From Hyphomicrobiales bacterium (GTDB lineage Bacteria; Pseudomonadota; Alphaproteobacteria; Rhizobiales; Rhizobiaceae), in assembly GCA_900472175.1 (NCBI GenBank), contig UCHD01000005.1:1-64000 (forward strand): a DNA stretch of 64,000 nucleotides. Direction: 5' to 3'. This document shows, in pieces, positions 44,517 through 52,947 of this stretch. The notes beneath the pieces were generated by a model, which was not told the DNA's origin, did not search any database, and saw only the letters and a list, made by a program, of their open reading frames with translations. A program made the position numbers and the translations under genes. How positions within the stretch are numbered: position 1 is the first letter of the stretch; each line of letters starts with the position of its first letter.

Positions 44517-45194
44517 ATGATGAAAACCACCCGATCAAACGAAGCAAACACAACAGATTGGCACGAGAGTGCCTTCGATATCATCCGCGGTCTGTCCGCC
44601 TATACGGGAAGCTCTCTGATAGAAGGCCTTGCGAAAGTCATCGCCAAATATCCGGATGCGGACCTCGGCACGGCCTTCAACCACAAGCAGGTTGGAAGCA
44701 AGATATGGGCACGCGAAAAGCTGTTTGAAAGCCTTGGCGGAAAATTTAAGCACATCGTCCTGCTCGGTGGCTGGTATGGCGTGCTTCCGGCCATGTGTTT
44801 CGATGATAGCCGTTTTGACATCGAGCTGTTCGAAAGCATCGATATCGACCCGGCTGTGGCGGAAATCGCCGAGACGTTGAACGCCAAAGTTGGTGAGCGT
44901 TTCCGCACGACCACGCACGATATGTATACGGTCGATTACAGCACTCGCGGCGCCGATCTCGTCATCAACACCAGCTGCGAGCACATTGCCGATCTGCCCG
45001 CATGGCTGGCTTTGGTGCCGCGCGGCACCAAGGTTCTGCTACAGTCGAACGATTATTTCAGCGAGCCGACCCATATCAATTGCGTGCCGTCGCTGGAAGC
45101 CTTCAAGGAGCAGACATCGCTGTCGCAGGTTGCCTTTGCCGGGTCGCTGAAGATGAAGAAATATACTCGCTTCATGGTGATCGGAACGGTCTGA
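44517..45194 (+). CDS. Class I SAM-binding protein, putative methyltransferase
   Basis: 225 residues. HIVLLGGWYGVLPAMCF is a motif I-like nucleotide-binding loop, with ELFESIDIDPAVAEIAETLN containing the ribose-binding acidic residue; ADLVINTSCEHI matches motif IV. No known target-recognition motif. Divergent from the previous methyltransferase-like gene by only 38 bases, so the two promoters must overlap. Its stop codon lies within the palindrome at 45190-45206 shared with the convergent glycosyltransferase gene. Confidence 0.78.
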   Translation: MMKTTRSNEANTTDWHESAFDIIRGLSAYTGSSLIEGLAKVIAKYPDADLGTAFNHKQVGSKIWAREKLFESLGGKFKHIVLLGGWYGVLPAMCFDDSRFDIELFESIDIDPAVAEIAETLNAKVGERFRTTTHDMYTVDYSTRGADLVINTSCEHIADLPAWLALVPRGTKVLLQSNDYFSEPTHINCVPSLEAFKEQTSLSQVAFAGSLKMKKYTRFMVIGTV

Positions 45195-45206
45195 TCTTCG
45201 ATCAGA
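45190..45206. terminator. Palindromic hairpin containing both convergent stop codons
   Basis: TCTGATC (45190-45196), loop TTC, GATCAGA (45200-45206). The plus-strand stop TGA (45192-45194) and the minus-strand stop TGA (45204-45202) are symmetric parts of the stem. The two genes end 7 bases apart, so one structure could end both transcripts. Confidence 0.5.
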
Positions 45207-46347
45207 TCAACCTGCGCAGGATTTCGGCGGTGCGATGGGCGCCGTCGAGATCGAGCGTGTGCGGCGGGCGGTTCGTCGCTGCAAGCGCTGTTTCGATCGC
45301 CCGCGTCATGCTCCCTGCCGACAGGTCGTTCTCGGTCAGGACATGGGCCAGCCCAAGCTTTTCGAGGCGTTCGGCCCGAACCGTCTGCTCGGTTTCTCCA
45401 CCAGCGGTGAAGGGGATGAGCAGGGCGTGGCATCCGGCCCGCAGGATATCGCAAACCGTGTTGTAGCCCGCCTGTGAGACCGACAGCTTCGCACCGGCGA
45501 GAAGGCTCGCGAAATCCGGACGGAAGCGGTAGACGCTGACATGGGCCGGCGCATCGGCCGAGATCGCGTCGAAATCGGACTGTGGCAGGTTGGGGCCGGT
45601 GATCAAGGCCCAGGACAGTGAACCGCCGATCGATTTTGCCGCTTCGAGGGCGGCGCGGATCAAGGCATTGCCGACGGCGCCGCCACCGGCCGAGACGATA
45701 ACGTCGAAACGCTCTGTTGGCTGCGCAGGGGCGGGGGCTGCGACCAGCCCGGTATAGATGACTTTGTCAGTAATTTCGGCAGCCAGCGGAAACGTGTCTT
45801 CCAGCCGGGCAAAGGCCGGGTCGCCATGCACCAGAACCCGGTCGAAATACTGCTTGACCAGGGCAACTGTTTCTTCGTCGCGGCCGGGCTTGGAGCGTTC
45901 CTGCAGGATATCGCGCAGCGACGTGACCACCAGCGGCTTGTTGTCCATCGCCGCGATCGTCTCGAGCAGCGGCAGAAGTTCGAAACGGACCTGACGGCGG
46001 CCGAACGGAAAGGCTTCGATGATGACGATATCGGGTTGGCTTTGGTGAAAGGCTGCGAGCAGTTGTTGCTTGCGGCTTTCCTTGAAGGCGTCATCGACCG
46101 GGTTGCCATTGATATCGGCGAGCCCCGAAAAGCCAGCATCCCCTGACGTGATCGGCGGCAGAGGTACATGCTGAACCAGAGGGCCGGGGAAACCGGGTAC
46201 GGGGGTGCCACCGGTAACCACCGTCACCTCGAAACCGTCTTCGGCCAGCGCGCGGGCAATACGGCTTGCCCGGGCAAGATGGCCGATGCCGAGCAGGTGC
46301 TGGACATAGAAAAAAGCGCGGGGGGCTCTCGCCCGGTTATCGGCCAT
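45202..46347 (-). CDS. GT28/MGT-like glycosyltransferase
   Basis: 381 residues, GT-B fold. N-terminal FFYVQHLLGIGHLARASRIARAL matches the MurG/UDP-glucuronosyltransferase-type GHxxR loop; C-terminal SVSQAGYNTVCDILRAGCHALLIPF and GETEQTVRAERLEKLGLA match the nucleotide-sugar-binding half. Paralogous to the protein encoded at 47592-48800. ATG 46347 is used; TTG 46365 is in frame. Overlaps the preceding gene of the operon by 11 bases. Last gene of the transporter-glycosyltransferase operon 54845-45202. Confidence 0.85.
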   Translation of the reverse strand: MADNRARAPRAFFYVQHLLGIGHLARASRIARALAEDGFEVTVVTGGTPVPGFPGPLVQHVPLPPITSGDAGFSGLADINGNPVDDAFKESRKQQLLAAFHQSQPDIVIIEAFPFGRRQVRFELLPLLETIAAMDNKPLVVTSLRDILQERSKPGRDEETVALVKQYFDRVLVHGDPAFARLEDTFPLAAEITDKVIYTGLVAAPAPAQPTERFDVIVSAGGGAVGNALIRAALEAAKSIGGSLSWALITGPNLPQSDFDAISADAPAHVSVYRFRPDFASLLAGAKLSVSQAGYNTVCDILRAGCHALLIPFTAGGETEQTVRAERLEKLGLAHVLTENDLSAGSMTRAIETALAATNRPPHTLDLDGAHRTAEILRRLI

Positions 46348-47584
46348 TCCGCCACTCACTCTCAAACAGGTCTCTCAATTGGCGGATGCTGGTCTGATGG
46401 TCGAAGTGACCACGGACCTTGCGTTCGGCCGCTTCACCGAGACGCTTGCGCAGCGCCGGATCGCGGATGGCTTGCTCCAGTGCGCGTGAAAGCGCTTGTG
46501 GGCATTCCGGCGGGACAACAAAGCCATTTTCGCCATCGGTGAGAAGCTCCGGTATCCCGGAAATATCCGTCGATATGCAGACCAGCGCCTGGCTCGATGC
46601 CTCGACAATTACGTTCGGCAACCCATCCCGGTCACCATCGGCGGTGATGCGGCAGGCGAGCGCAAAAATATCGGCGTCGCGATATTGCTGCAGCACTTCG
46701 GTCTGCGACAGCGATCCGTGCCAGACAATTTTCTCGGCGATGCCAAGTTCGGATGCCAGTACCTGAAGCTTCTTCAAAAGATCGCCACCGCCAATATGGA
46801 CGAACCGCCAGTTGAGACCGGTAGGCAAGAGGCTCAGCGCCCGTAGCAGGATATCAAAACCCTTCTTCTCGACCGCGCGGCCGACGCTGACGATCGTGAC
46901 GGGGTGAGCCGGATCGGAGCCGTCATAGGGTGGGCGGGTGCCGTCAAACGGGCCAAAGCGGCTGAGATCGAGCCCGTGGTAACTCAGGTGCACATGTGGT
47001 TTGCCGCCGGCAAGGTGGCGCAGGTGCTCAAAGCCGGTTTGGGTGCAGGTTACGGTCCAGCGGGTGCTGGCGAGCTTGCCGGCCAGTTCCCATTCTGGTG
47101 ATGTCCAGATGTCCTTGGCATGGGCCGAGCAGGTCCAGCCGATACCGGTGATCATGCTGGCATAGCGGGCGACAGAGGCCGGGGTGTGGATGAAATGCGC
47201 GTGCAGCCATTCGCCGCCTTTTGGCCATTCGGCCGAGAGAACCATCGCCTGGCCGAAGCGGCGAACCCGGTTGCGTGTCCGGTCGCGCCAGAGATCGCTG
47301 ACGAACGCGGGCAAAGCGCCCCAGAAACCGGGTTTTAGCAGGCAGTGGAAGAGCGCACGGACGACCCGAACCGGTTCCTCATGCAGATATTCTGGCAGAT
47401 AATGGACCGGCGCTTTGATTTCGTCATGGATCGGATGGCGCTTCTTGTCCGTCGGCTGGCGCAACGCCACCAGTTCGAGATCGAAACCGGCCCGTTCCAA
47501 GCCAAGCAGCTCCTGGGCGATGAAGGTTTCCGACAGGCGCGGATATCCCTTCAGCACCACGACGATCTTGCGGCGTTGGGTCAA
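46337..47584 (-). CDS. GT4-type glycosyltransferase, colanic-acid-like
   Basis: 415 residues starting with TTG. N-terminal VVVLKGYPRLSETFIAQELLGLE is the pattern of exopolysaccharide (colanic-acid-type WcaL/AmsK) glycosyltransferases; HAHFIHTPASVARYASMI and SAHAKDIW follow. C-terminal IVSVGRAVEKKGFDILLRA and DRDGLPNVIVEASSQALVCI contain the donor-binding region. Retaining GT-B enzyme, cytoplasmic. Seven bases after the previous gene, 11-base overlap with the next. Supports extracellular polysaccharide or glycolipid assembly. Confidence 0.88.
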   Translation of the reverse strand: MTQRRKIVVVLKGYPRLSETFIAQELLGLERAGFDLELVALRQPTDKKRHPIHDEIKAPVHYLPEYLHEEPVRVVRALFHCLLKPGFWGALPAFVSDLWRDRTRNRVRRFGQAMVLSAEWPKGGEWLHAHFIHTPASVARYASMITGIGWTCSAHAKDIWTSPEWELAGKLASTRWTVTCTQTGFEHLRHLAGGKPHVHLSYHGLDLSRFGPFDGTRPPYDGSDPAHPVTIVSVGRAVEKKGFDILLRALSLLPTGLNWRFVHIGGGDLLKKLQVLASELGIAEKIVWHGSLSQTEVLQQYRDADIFALACRITADGDRDGLPNVIVEASSQALVCISTDISGIPELLTDGENGFVVPPECPQALSRALEQAIRDPALRKRLGEAAERKVRGHFDHQTSIRQLRDLFESEWRNGR

Positions 47585-47591
47585 TTCCGGG

Positions 47592-48800
47592 TCAACCTTT
47601 CACGACCGTCAAATGCTCGCGGTCGCGGCGGCCGAGCCATTCTCCGACGATCTGCGAGATGTTCGCCAGTCCTTCGAGCGTCATGCCCTTGGCGCTCTTG
47701 GAGGGCGGATCGCGATCTGGCAGGGCCTTCAGCGCTGCGGCGAAGCGCATGGGATCGGCTGCCTGCTCCGGAAGAAGCATATCGATGAGGCCAAGTTCGG
47801 CCGCCCGGCTGGCGCGGATCAGCTGCTCTTCCCGTGGCATCACCCGGGGAACGATCAGCGCCGGCTTGTCGAAGGACAGGATCTCGCAATAGGTGTTGTA
47901 GCCGCCCATGGCGACGACACCTTTGGCGCCGGCAATCAACTCTTCCATCCGGTTGTCGAACTCGATGACCTCGACATAGGGGATCCTGGCGCATTTCAGG
48001 ATCAGCTTGTGGCGCTGCTTGGCCGGCATATAGGGGCCAAGCACGATCAGCGCCTTGTGCGTCAGCGTCGGGTCCTCCTGATAGGCGTCGATCACGTCAT
48101 GGATCAGGTCCGAACCATCACCGCCGCCGCCGGTGGTGATCAGGATATAGTCGCCCTTGGGCTTGTGTTCGGATTCGACGTCCTGCGAGATGCTTCTCTG
48201 CAGAAAGCCGACGAAATCCATCTTGCCGCGCACAGTCTGAGGCACGTCGAGGCCGACGAGGGGATCGTAGAAATCCGGCGGGCCATAGACCCAGACGCTG
48301 TCGTAGAACTGGCCGATCTTGCGCAGCACGTCATTGCGCTTCCATTCGGCATCCAGCAGATGCGGGGCGTCCATGACTTCGCGCAGACCGAGAACCAGGG
48401 TCGTTCCCTGCTTTTTCAGGTAGGCCAGCGTGTCCTCGACTTCGCCCTGCAGGCCCATCGGTTCCTTGTCGACGATGAAGATGTCGGGCTGGAACGTTTC
48501 TGCCGTGTGACGGATGATCGATTTGCGCATCTTCATCGTCTCGTGCAGGTCGATATGCCTGTCCATCGAGGTGTATTCGCCGTTGCGCAGCTTGATAACG
48601 CTGGGAATCTTGACGAAATCGACGCGTGCCCGGTAGTCAAACGCACCGGCGATCGTCGCTCCTGAAATGATCAGGATATTGACGCCGCGATAATCCTCGA
48701 CCAGCGAATGCGCGATCGTACGGCACCGCCTGAGATGACCCAGACCGAACGTGTCGTGGCTGTACATCAGGATGCGGGCGTCTTCGATCCGGCGCGTCAC
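47592..48800 (-). CDS. GT28/MGT-like glycosyltransferase
   Basis: 402 residues starting with GTG. ILMYSHDTFGLGHLRRCRTIAHSL corresponds to the N-terminal GHxxR loop, and GVVAMGGYNTYCEILSFDKPALIV with REEQLIRASRAAELGL to the donor-binding half. Clearly related to the product of 45202-46347 (same YNT-CEI/CDI and EQ--RA positions), so the operon holds a divergent tandem pair separated by a GT4 gene. Lies 72 bases downstream of the permease gene at 48873. Sugar and acceptor unknown. Confidence 0.85.
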   Translation of the reverse strand: MTRRIEDARILMYSHDTFGLGHLRRCRTIAHSLVEDYRGVNILIISGATIAGAFDYRARVDFVKIPSVIKLRNGEYTSMDRHIDLHETMKMRKSIIRHTAETFQPDIFIVDKEPMGLQGEVEDTLAYLKKQGTTLVLGLREVMDAPHLLDAEWKRNDVLRKIGQFYDSVWVYGPPDFYDPLVGLDVPQTVRGKMDFVGFLQRSISQDVESEHKPKGDYILITTGGGGDGSDLIHDVIDAYQEDPTLTHKALIVLGPYMPAKQRHKLILKCARIPYVEVIEFDNRMEELIAGAKGVVAMGGYNTYCEILSFDKPALIVPRVMPREEQLIRASRAAELGLIDMLLPEQAADPMRFAAALKALPDRDPPSKSAKGMTLEGLANISQIVGEWLGRRDREHLTVVKG

Positions 48801-48872
48801 GAGCGCAGCCTCTTGTCTCCCATGGCTTTGCCAATCGTTACGAGGAGGGGCCTTAGCATTTGGGTATCCACT

Positions 48873-50048
48873 TCACTTGTACGGATCGGCAGCATCGCGC
48901 ATTCCGTCGCCCAGGAAGTTGAACGCCAGAATCACGAGAATGACCGGGATGATTGGAAACAACAGCCAGGGATAAAAAGCAATGACGCTGACGCTGCGGG
49001 CTTCTGTCAGCAGAATACCCCAGCTGGTGATCGGTGGGCGAAGACCAAGGCCAAGGAAACTCAAGGCCGTCTCGCCAAGGATCATGCCGGGGACGGCAAG
49101 GGTGGCGGTGGCGATAAGGTGCGACATGAAGCCGGGGACCAGGTGGCGGCCGATGATGCGGCTTGAACCGGCACCCATCAGCTGGGCGGCCAGAACATAG
49201 TCTTCTTCCCGCAGGGCCAGCAGTTTCGAGCGGACGGCGCGCGCCAGCCCCGTCCAGTCGAGCAGGCCGAGGATGGCGGTTATGCCCAGGTAGATCAGGA
49301 TCGGGCTCCAGGTCACCGGCATGATGGCCGCCAGCGCCATCCAGAGCGGAATACTGGGTATAGACTGCAGCACCTCGATGATGCGCTGGACGATGAGGTC
49401 GAAGGTGCCGCCATGATAACCGGCAAGCCCGCCGATGGTGATGCCCAGCACGAAGCTCATGGTGATGCCGAGCAGACCGATGGTCAAGGATATCCGGGCG
49501 CCGTAGAGGATACGCGACAGCACGTCGCGGCCAAGGCGATCCGTGCCGAGAAGAAAGAGCTGTCCGTCCTTGGCCGGGCAGACCAGATGGATATTGGTCT
49601 CAACAAGACCCCAGAACTTGTAGCCGTCGCCCCGGCAGAAGAAGCGGAGCGGTTCGATCTGGTCCTTATTTTCCGTATAGATCCGCCGCAGTGTATCCAT
49701 GTCCAGCGTCATTGTGCGGCCATAGACGAACGGCCCGACGAAGTTTCCATCGTTGAACAGATGGACGCTTTGCGGCGGCGAATGGATGAAATCGACGTTG
49801 CGGGTATGCAGGTTGTAGGGGGCCAGGAACTCGACGATGGCAATGGTCACGTAGAGAATGGCGAGGAAATACAGTGAAAACAGCGCAAGCCGGTGTTTCT
49901 TGAATTTCCACCACATCAGCCGCAGCTGCGAGGCCTGATAGATCCGCGACTGCTCCTCCGTCATCACATCGACGGAATGCGGATCGAAAGGGGCTGTTGA
50001 GACGTAATGCGACAGCGGTTCGCCGGATTGGGGGAGGGATACCGTCAC
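48873..50048 (-). CDS. Peptide/oligo-type ABC transporter permease, OppC/YejE type
   Basis: 391 residues, longer than typical OppC (about 300). A cytoplasmic N-terminal region with the OppC_N pattern (LMWWKFKKHRLALFSLYFLAIL) is followed by an approximately 110-residue periplasmic stretch, then LGTDRLGRDVLSRILYGARISL and the EAA-type loop QLMGAGSSRIIGRHLVPG, and about five more helices. YejE-like permeases share the extended periplasmic loop. Overlaps the OppB-type gene by 4 bases. Part of a complete importer with genes up to 54845. Confidence 0.9.
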   Translation of the reverse strand: MTVSLPQSGEPLSHYVSTAPFDPHSVDVMTEEQSRIYQASQLRLMWWKFKKHRLALFSLYFLAILYVTIAIVEFLAPYNLHTRNVDFIHSPPQSVHLFNDGNFVGPFVYGRTMTLDMDTLRRIYTENKDQIEPLRFFCRGDGYKFWGLVETNIHLVCPAKDGQLFLLGTDRLGRDVLSRILYGARISLTIGLLGITMSFVLGITIGGLAGYHGGTFDLIVQRIIEVLQSIPSIPLWMALAAIMPVTWSPILIYLGITAILGLLDWTGLARAVRSKLLALREEDYVLAAQLMGAGSSRIIGRHLVPGFMSHLIATATLAVPGMILGETALSFLGLGLRPPITSWGILLTEARSVSVIAFYPWLLFPIIPVILVILAFNFLGDGMRDAADPYK

Positions 50049-51043
50049 TTGGTGCTACCGCCTTGCAATCTGATGCGCGGATCGAGGAATGCGAGCGCAA
50101 TGTCTGAGATCAGCACTCCGATCACGGTGAGGAATGCCAGGAACATCAGGAACGAGCCGGCGAGATACATATCCTGACTTTGCAACGCTTTTATCAGCAT
50201 CGGTCCTGTCGTTTCGAGCGAAAGCACGATCGCCGTGATTTCGGCTCCGGAAATGATTGCCGGCAGGATCGAGCCGATATCCGAGATGAAGAAGTTGAGT
50301 GACATGCGCAGCGGGTATTTGATCAGTGCGCGGAACGGATGCAAGCCCTTTGCCCGGGCGGTCACGACATATTGTTTTTGCAGTTCGTCGAGCAGATTGG
50401 CGCGCAGGCGGCGGATCATGCCGGCGGTGCCTGCGGTGCCGACAATCAGCACGGGGATCCACAGATGCTCGAGAATGGATTTCGCCTTCTCCCAGCTCAT
50501 CGGTTCGGCCAGATATTTCTGATCCATCAGATGGCCGATCGAGGTGCCGAACCAGATGTTGGCGAAATACATCAGGATTAGCGCGAACATGAAATTCGGA
50601 ATGGCGATACCGATCAGGCCGAGGAAGGTCAGCCCGTAATCGCCCCAGCTATACTGATGCGTGGCGGAATAGATGCCGATCGGAAAGGCGATCAACCAGG
50701 TGAACAGGATGGTGACGAAGGAGACCAGCACCGTCAGCCAGAGCCGGTCACCAACCACCTCGTTGACCGGCAGCTGATACTCGAACGAATAGCCGTAATC
50801 GCCGTGCAACAAGCCTGTGGCCCAGTGGAAGTAGCGGATCACCGGCGGCTGATCGAAGCCGTACTCCTTGCGCAGGGCATCGATCTCGGCGGTATCCACG
50901 GCTTCGCCCTGGGCGCGAAGTTCGGCTATGTAACTCTCGAAATAATCGCCCGGCGGCAGTTCGATGATGGTGAAGACCAGCGCGGAGATAATCACCAGTG
51001 TCGGGATCATCGCCATGATACGCCAGAAAATGTAACGCAGCAT
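50045..51043 (-). CDS. Peptide/oligo-type ABC transporter permease, OppB/YejB type
   Basis: 332 residues with six helices. N-terminal MLRYIFWRIMAMIPTLVIISALVF is the OppB start pattern; the EAA loop is YVVTARAKGLHPFRALIKYPLR; the C terminus ends DPRIRL. Forms the translocation channel with the OppC-type protein. Two bases separate it from the binding-protein gene. The system could import peptides, modified peptides or oligosaccharides; family 5 systems do all three. Confidence 0.92.
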   Translation of the reverse strand: MLRYIFWRIMAMIPTLVIISALVFTIIELPPGDYFESYIAELRAQGEAVDTAEIDALRKEYGFDQPPVIRYFHWATGLLHGDYGYSFEYQLPVNEVVGDRLWLTVLVSFVTILFTWLIAFPIGIYSATHQYSWGDYGLTFLGLIGIAIPNFMFALILMYFANIWFGTSIGHLMDQKYLAEPMSWEKAKSILEHLWIPVLIVGTAGTAGMIRRLRANLLDELQKQYVVTARAKGLHPFRALIKYPLRMSLNFFISDIGSILPAIISGAEITAIVLSLETTGPMLIKALQSQDMYLAGSFLMFLAFLTVIGVLISDIALAFLDPRIRLQGGSTK

Positions 51044-51045
51044 GG

Positions 51046-52947
51046 TCAGCTAACCTCTTCGCTGTACCAGAACGTATCTGGCATGTAGACCCCGAGATAG
51101 CAGGTCGGGTCAAAGCCGTAGAGGCCTTTTTCGGGGATATTGCGGATATAGGCGGAGTGCATGATCGGCTGCAGCGCCGCGTTGACAATGCCGATCGAGA
51201 AGACGCTCTGCGTATAGATCTCCAGCATCTCGTGCCAGATCCGCGTCTTTTCCCCGGTGTCAATGGTCTTACGCCATTCCTTGAGGAGCTCGACCAGCTT
51301 GATCGCTTCTGGCAATTCCGGCGCAGTTCCGTTCTGTCCGATCGACAAATAATACATGCCCCAAACGGGCCATTGAAACTGATCGTCTCTGCTCGGCGCA
51401 AGGTCGCCGGGGTTCATATCGGCAGTGGGCACGCCATTTTCGATGCCCGACCACATGGACATCATGATCTCACCGCCCATCGTCCGGCTGCTGAAAACGT
51501 CCCGCTGAGAGGTCTTGATAAAGAGCGCCAGGCCGATTTTCGACCAGTGGTCCTTGATGAGCTCCAGCACGTCGGTCTCGAGCGTGCTCTCACCGGCGGT
51601 CTCGACAACGATCTGGGCTTCCCGGCCATCCGGTAGCAGGCGGATGCCATCGCTGTTGCGGTTGGTCAGCCCGGCTTCGTCCAGCAACCTGTTGGCCTGG
51701 TCGGGGTCGTGGCTTGACCATGCGGCCGCATATTCCGGCTTGTAAAGCGGGCTTTCCGGCAGGATCGTATCGGAGCTTTCCGTGGCAAGGCCGTAGAAAC
51801 TCACCATGTTGATCTCGCGCCGGTCGATCGCCAGCGACAACGCGCGGCGCACGCGCACGTCCCAGAAGAGATCGCGCCAGACCTTGTCGCTGCAGTTGAG
51901 GTTGGGCAAGAGGGTGAGGCGCGAGCCCTGGATGCGCTTCCACAGGTTGACCTTTACCGGATAGCGTTTTTCCGCGTCCTTGAAGAAGGCGTAGTCGGAG
52001 AAATCGATGCCGGTGGACTGCAGGTCCGTCTCGCCCGCGCCGGTTTTGGCGGCGATGATTTCCGAGGAGCTGATATTGAGCAGCCAGCGGTCGATATAGG
52101 GCAGCTGTAGGCCGTTTTCGTCGATCCGGTGGAAGAACGGGTTGCGTTCGAAAACGAACTGTTCGGCCGGCGGCGCGGTGCGCGGAATCCACGGGTCCAG
52201 CGACGGCAGGTCGGGATTTTCCGGGCGATACTGGCGCGACATCTTGATGTGCAGATCGGCCCATTTCTTGACGCGATACCGTTTCATTAGCGCCGACAGG
52301 CGGAAATCATCCTGATACTTCTTGTGGAAGTGCCGCATATAGGCCGACGGCATCAGGATGACGACTGGCGAGGCGGCAGCAAGGCCTGGAAGAAAGTCCG
52401 GATTGGGGGTTTTCCAGGTGTAGCGGACGGTCAGGTTGTCGATGATCTCGAATGCCGGCCCCTCGCCATCGGCGAGAAGCTCACGCTGGATACCGCCCTT
52501 GCGCAGGTCCTTGTTGAGGATGACGTCTTCCCAGGTATAGCGGAAATCCTCGGAGGTCAGGTAGCTGCCGTTTGACCAGCGATGGCCGTCACGGATCTTG
52601 AAGGTGAAAATCCGGCCTTCCTGAACGTCGAAGCTTTCCAGGATATCAGGCTGGAACTTAAGGTCCTCGGTATAGCCGACCAGACGGGCATAGCCGTTGA
52701 TCGTCATCATCCGGATGTCCTTCTGGCTGCCGATCAGCATGCGCACGGTGCCGCCATACTTGCCGGGCTGCCGGCCCATGGCGGCCAGATTGATGCGCCG
52801 TGGATTGGCCGGCAGGCGGTCCTTCAGGTCGGGCAGGGCCTGGGCCCGCAGAAAAGGCCGCAGGAATGGCGGCTCCGGCGTCGCCCGCGCGACCCCGGGT
52901 ACGAGAGCGGTCGCAAGCAGGCCAAGGGTGGTGCGTCGTGTGATCAT
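51046..52947 (-). CDS. Family 5 extracellular solute-binding protein
   Basis: 633 residues, SBP_bac_5 fold as in OppA, DppA and YejA. The N terminus [14 protein letters not shown] with an ARA cleavage site near residue 22 looks like a twin-arginine (Tat) signal. Then GGTVRMLIG, WSNGSYLTSEDFRYTWED and the RRALSLAIDRREI segment typical of the family. Longer than the usual 530. Overlaps the ATPase gene by 4 bases. It selects the ligand of the importer; a cell-surface or glycan-derived oligomer would fit the neighbouring glycosyltransferases but is unproven. Confidence 0.9.
   Translation of the reverse strand: MITRRTTLGLLATALVPGVARATPEPPFLRPFLRAQALPDLKDRLPANPRRINLAAMGRQPGKYGGTVRMLIGSQKDIRMMTINGYARLVGYTEDLKFQPDILESFDVQEGRIFTFKIRDGHRWSNGSYLTSEDFRYTWEDVILNKDLRKGGIQRELLADGEGPAFEIIDNLTVRYTWKTPNPDFLPGLAAASPVVILMPSAYMRHFHKKYQDDFRLSALMKRYRVKKWADLHIKMSRQYRPENPDLPSLDPWIPRTAPPAEQFVFERNPFFHRIDENGLQLPYIDRWLLNISSSEIIAAKTGAGETDLQSTGIDFSDYAFFKDAEKRYPVKVNLWKRIQGSRLTLLPNLNCSDKVWRDLFWDVRVRRALSLAIDRREINMVSFYGLATESSDTILPESPLYKPEYAAAWSSHDPDQANRLLDEAGLTNRNSDGIRLLPDGREAQIVVETAGESTLETDVLELIKDHWSKIGLALFIKTSQRDVFSSRTMGGEIMMSMWSGIENGVPTADMNPGDLAPSRDDQFQWPVWGMYYLSIGQNGTAPELPEAIKLVELLKEWRKTIDTGEKTRIWHEMLEIYTQSVFSIGIVNAALQPIMHSAYIRNIPEKGLYGFDPTCYLGVYMPDTFWYSEEVS

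Noticed and set aside
47415-48665. 416-codon open frame on the plus strand
   Set aside because: Antisense to the MGT-like glycosyltransferase gene.
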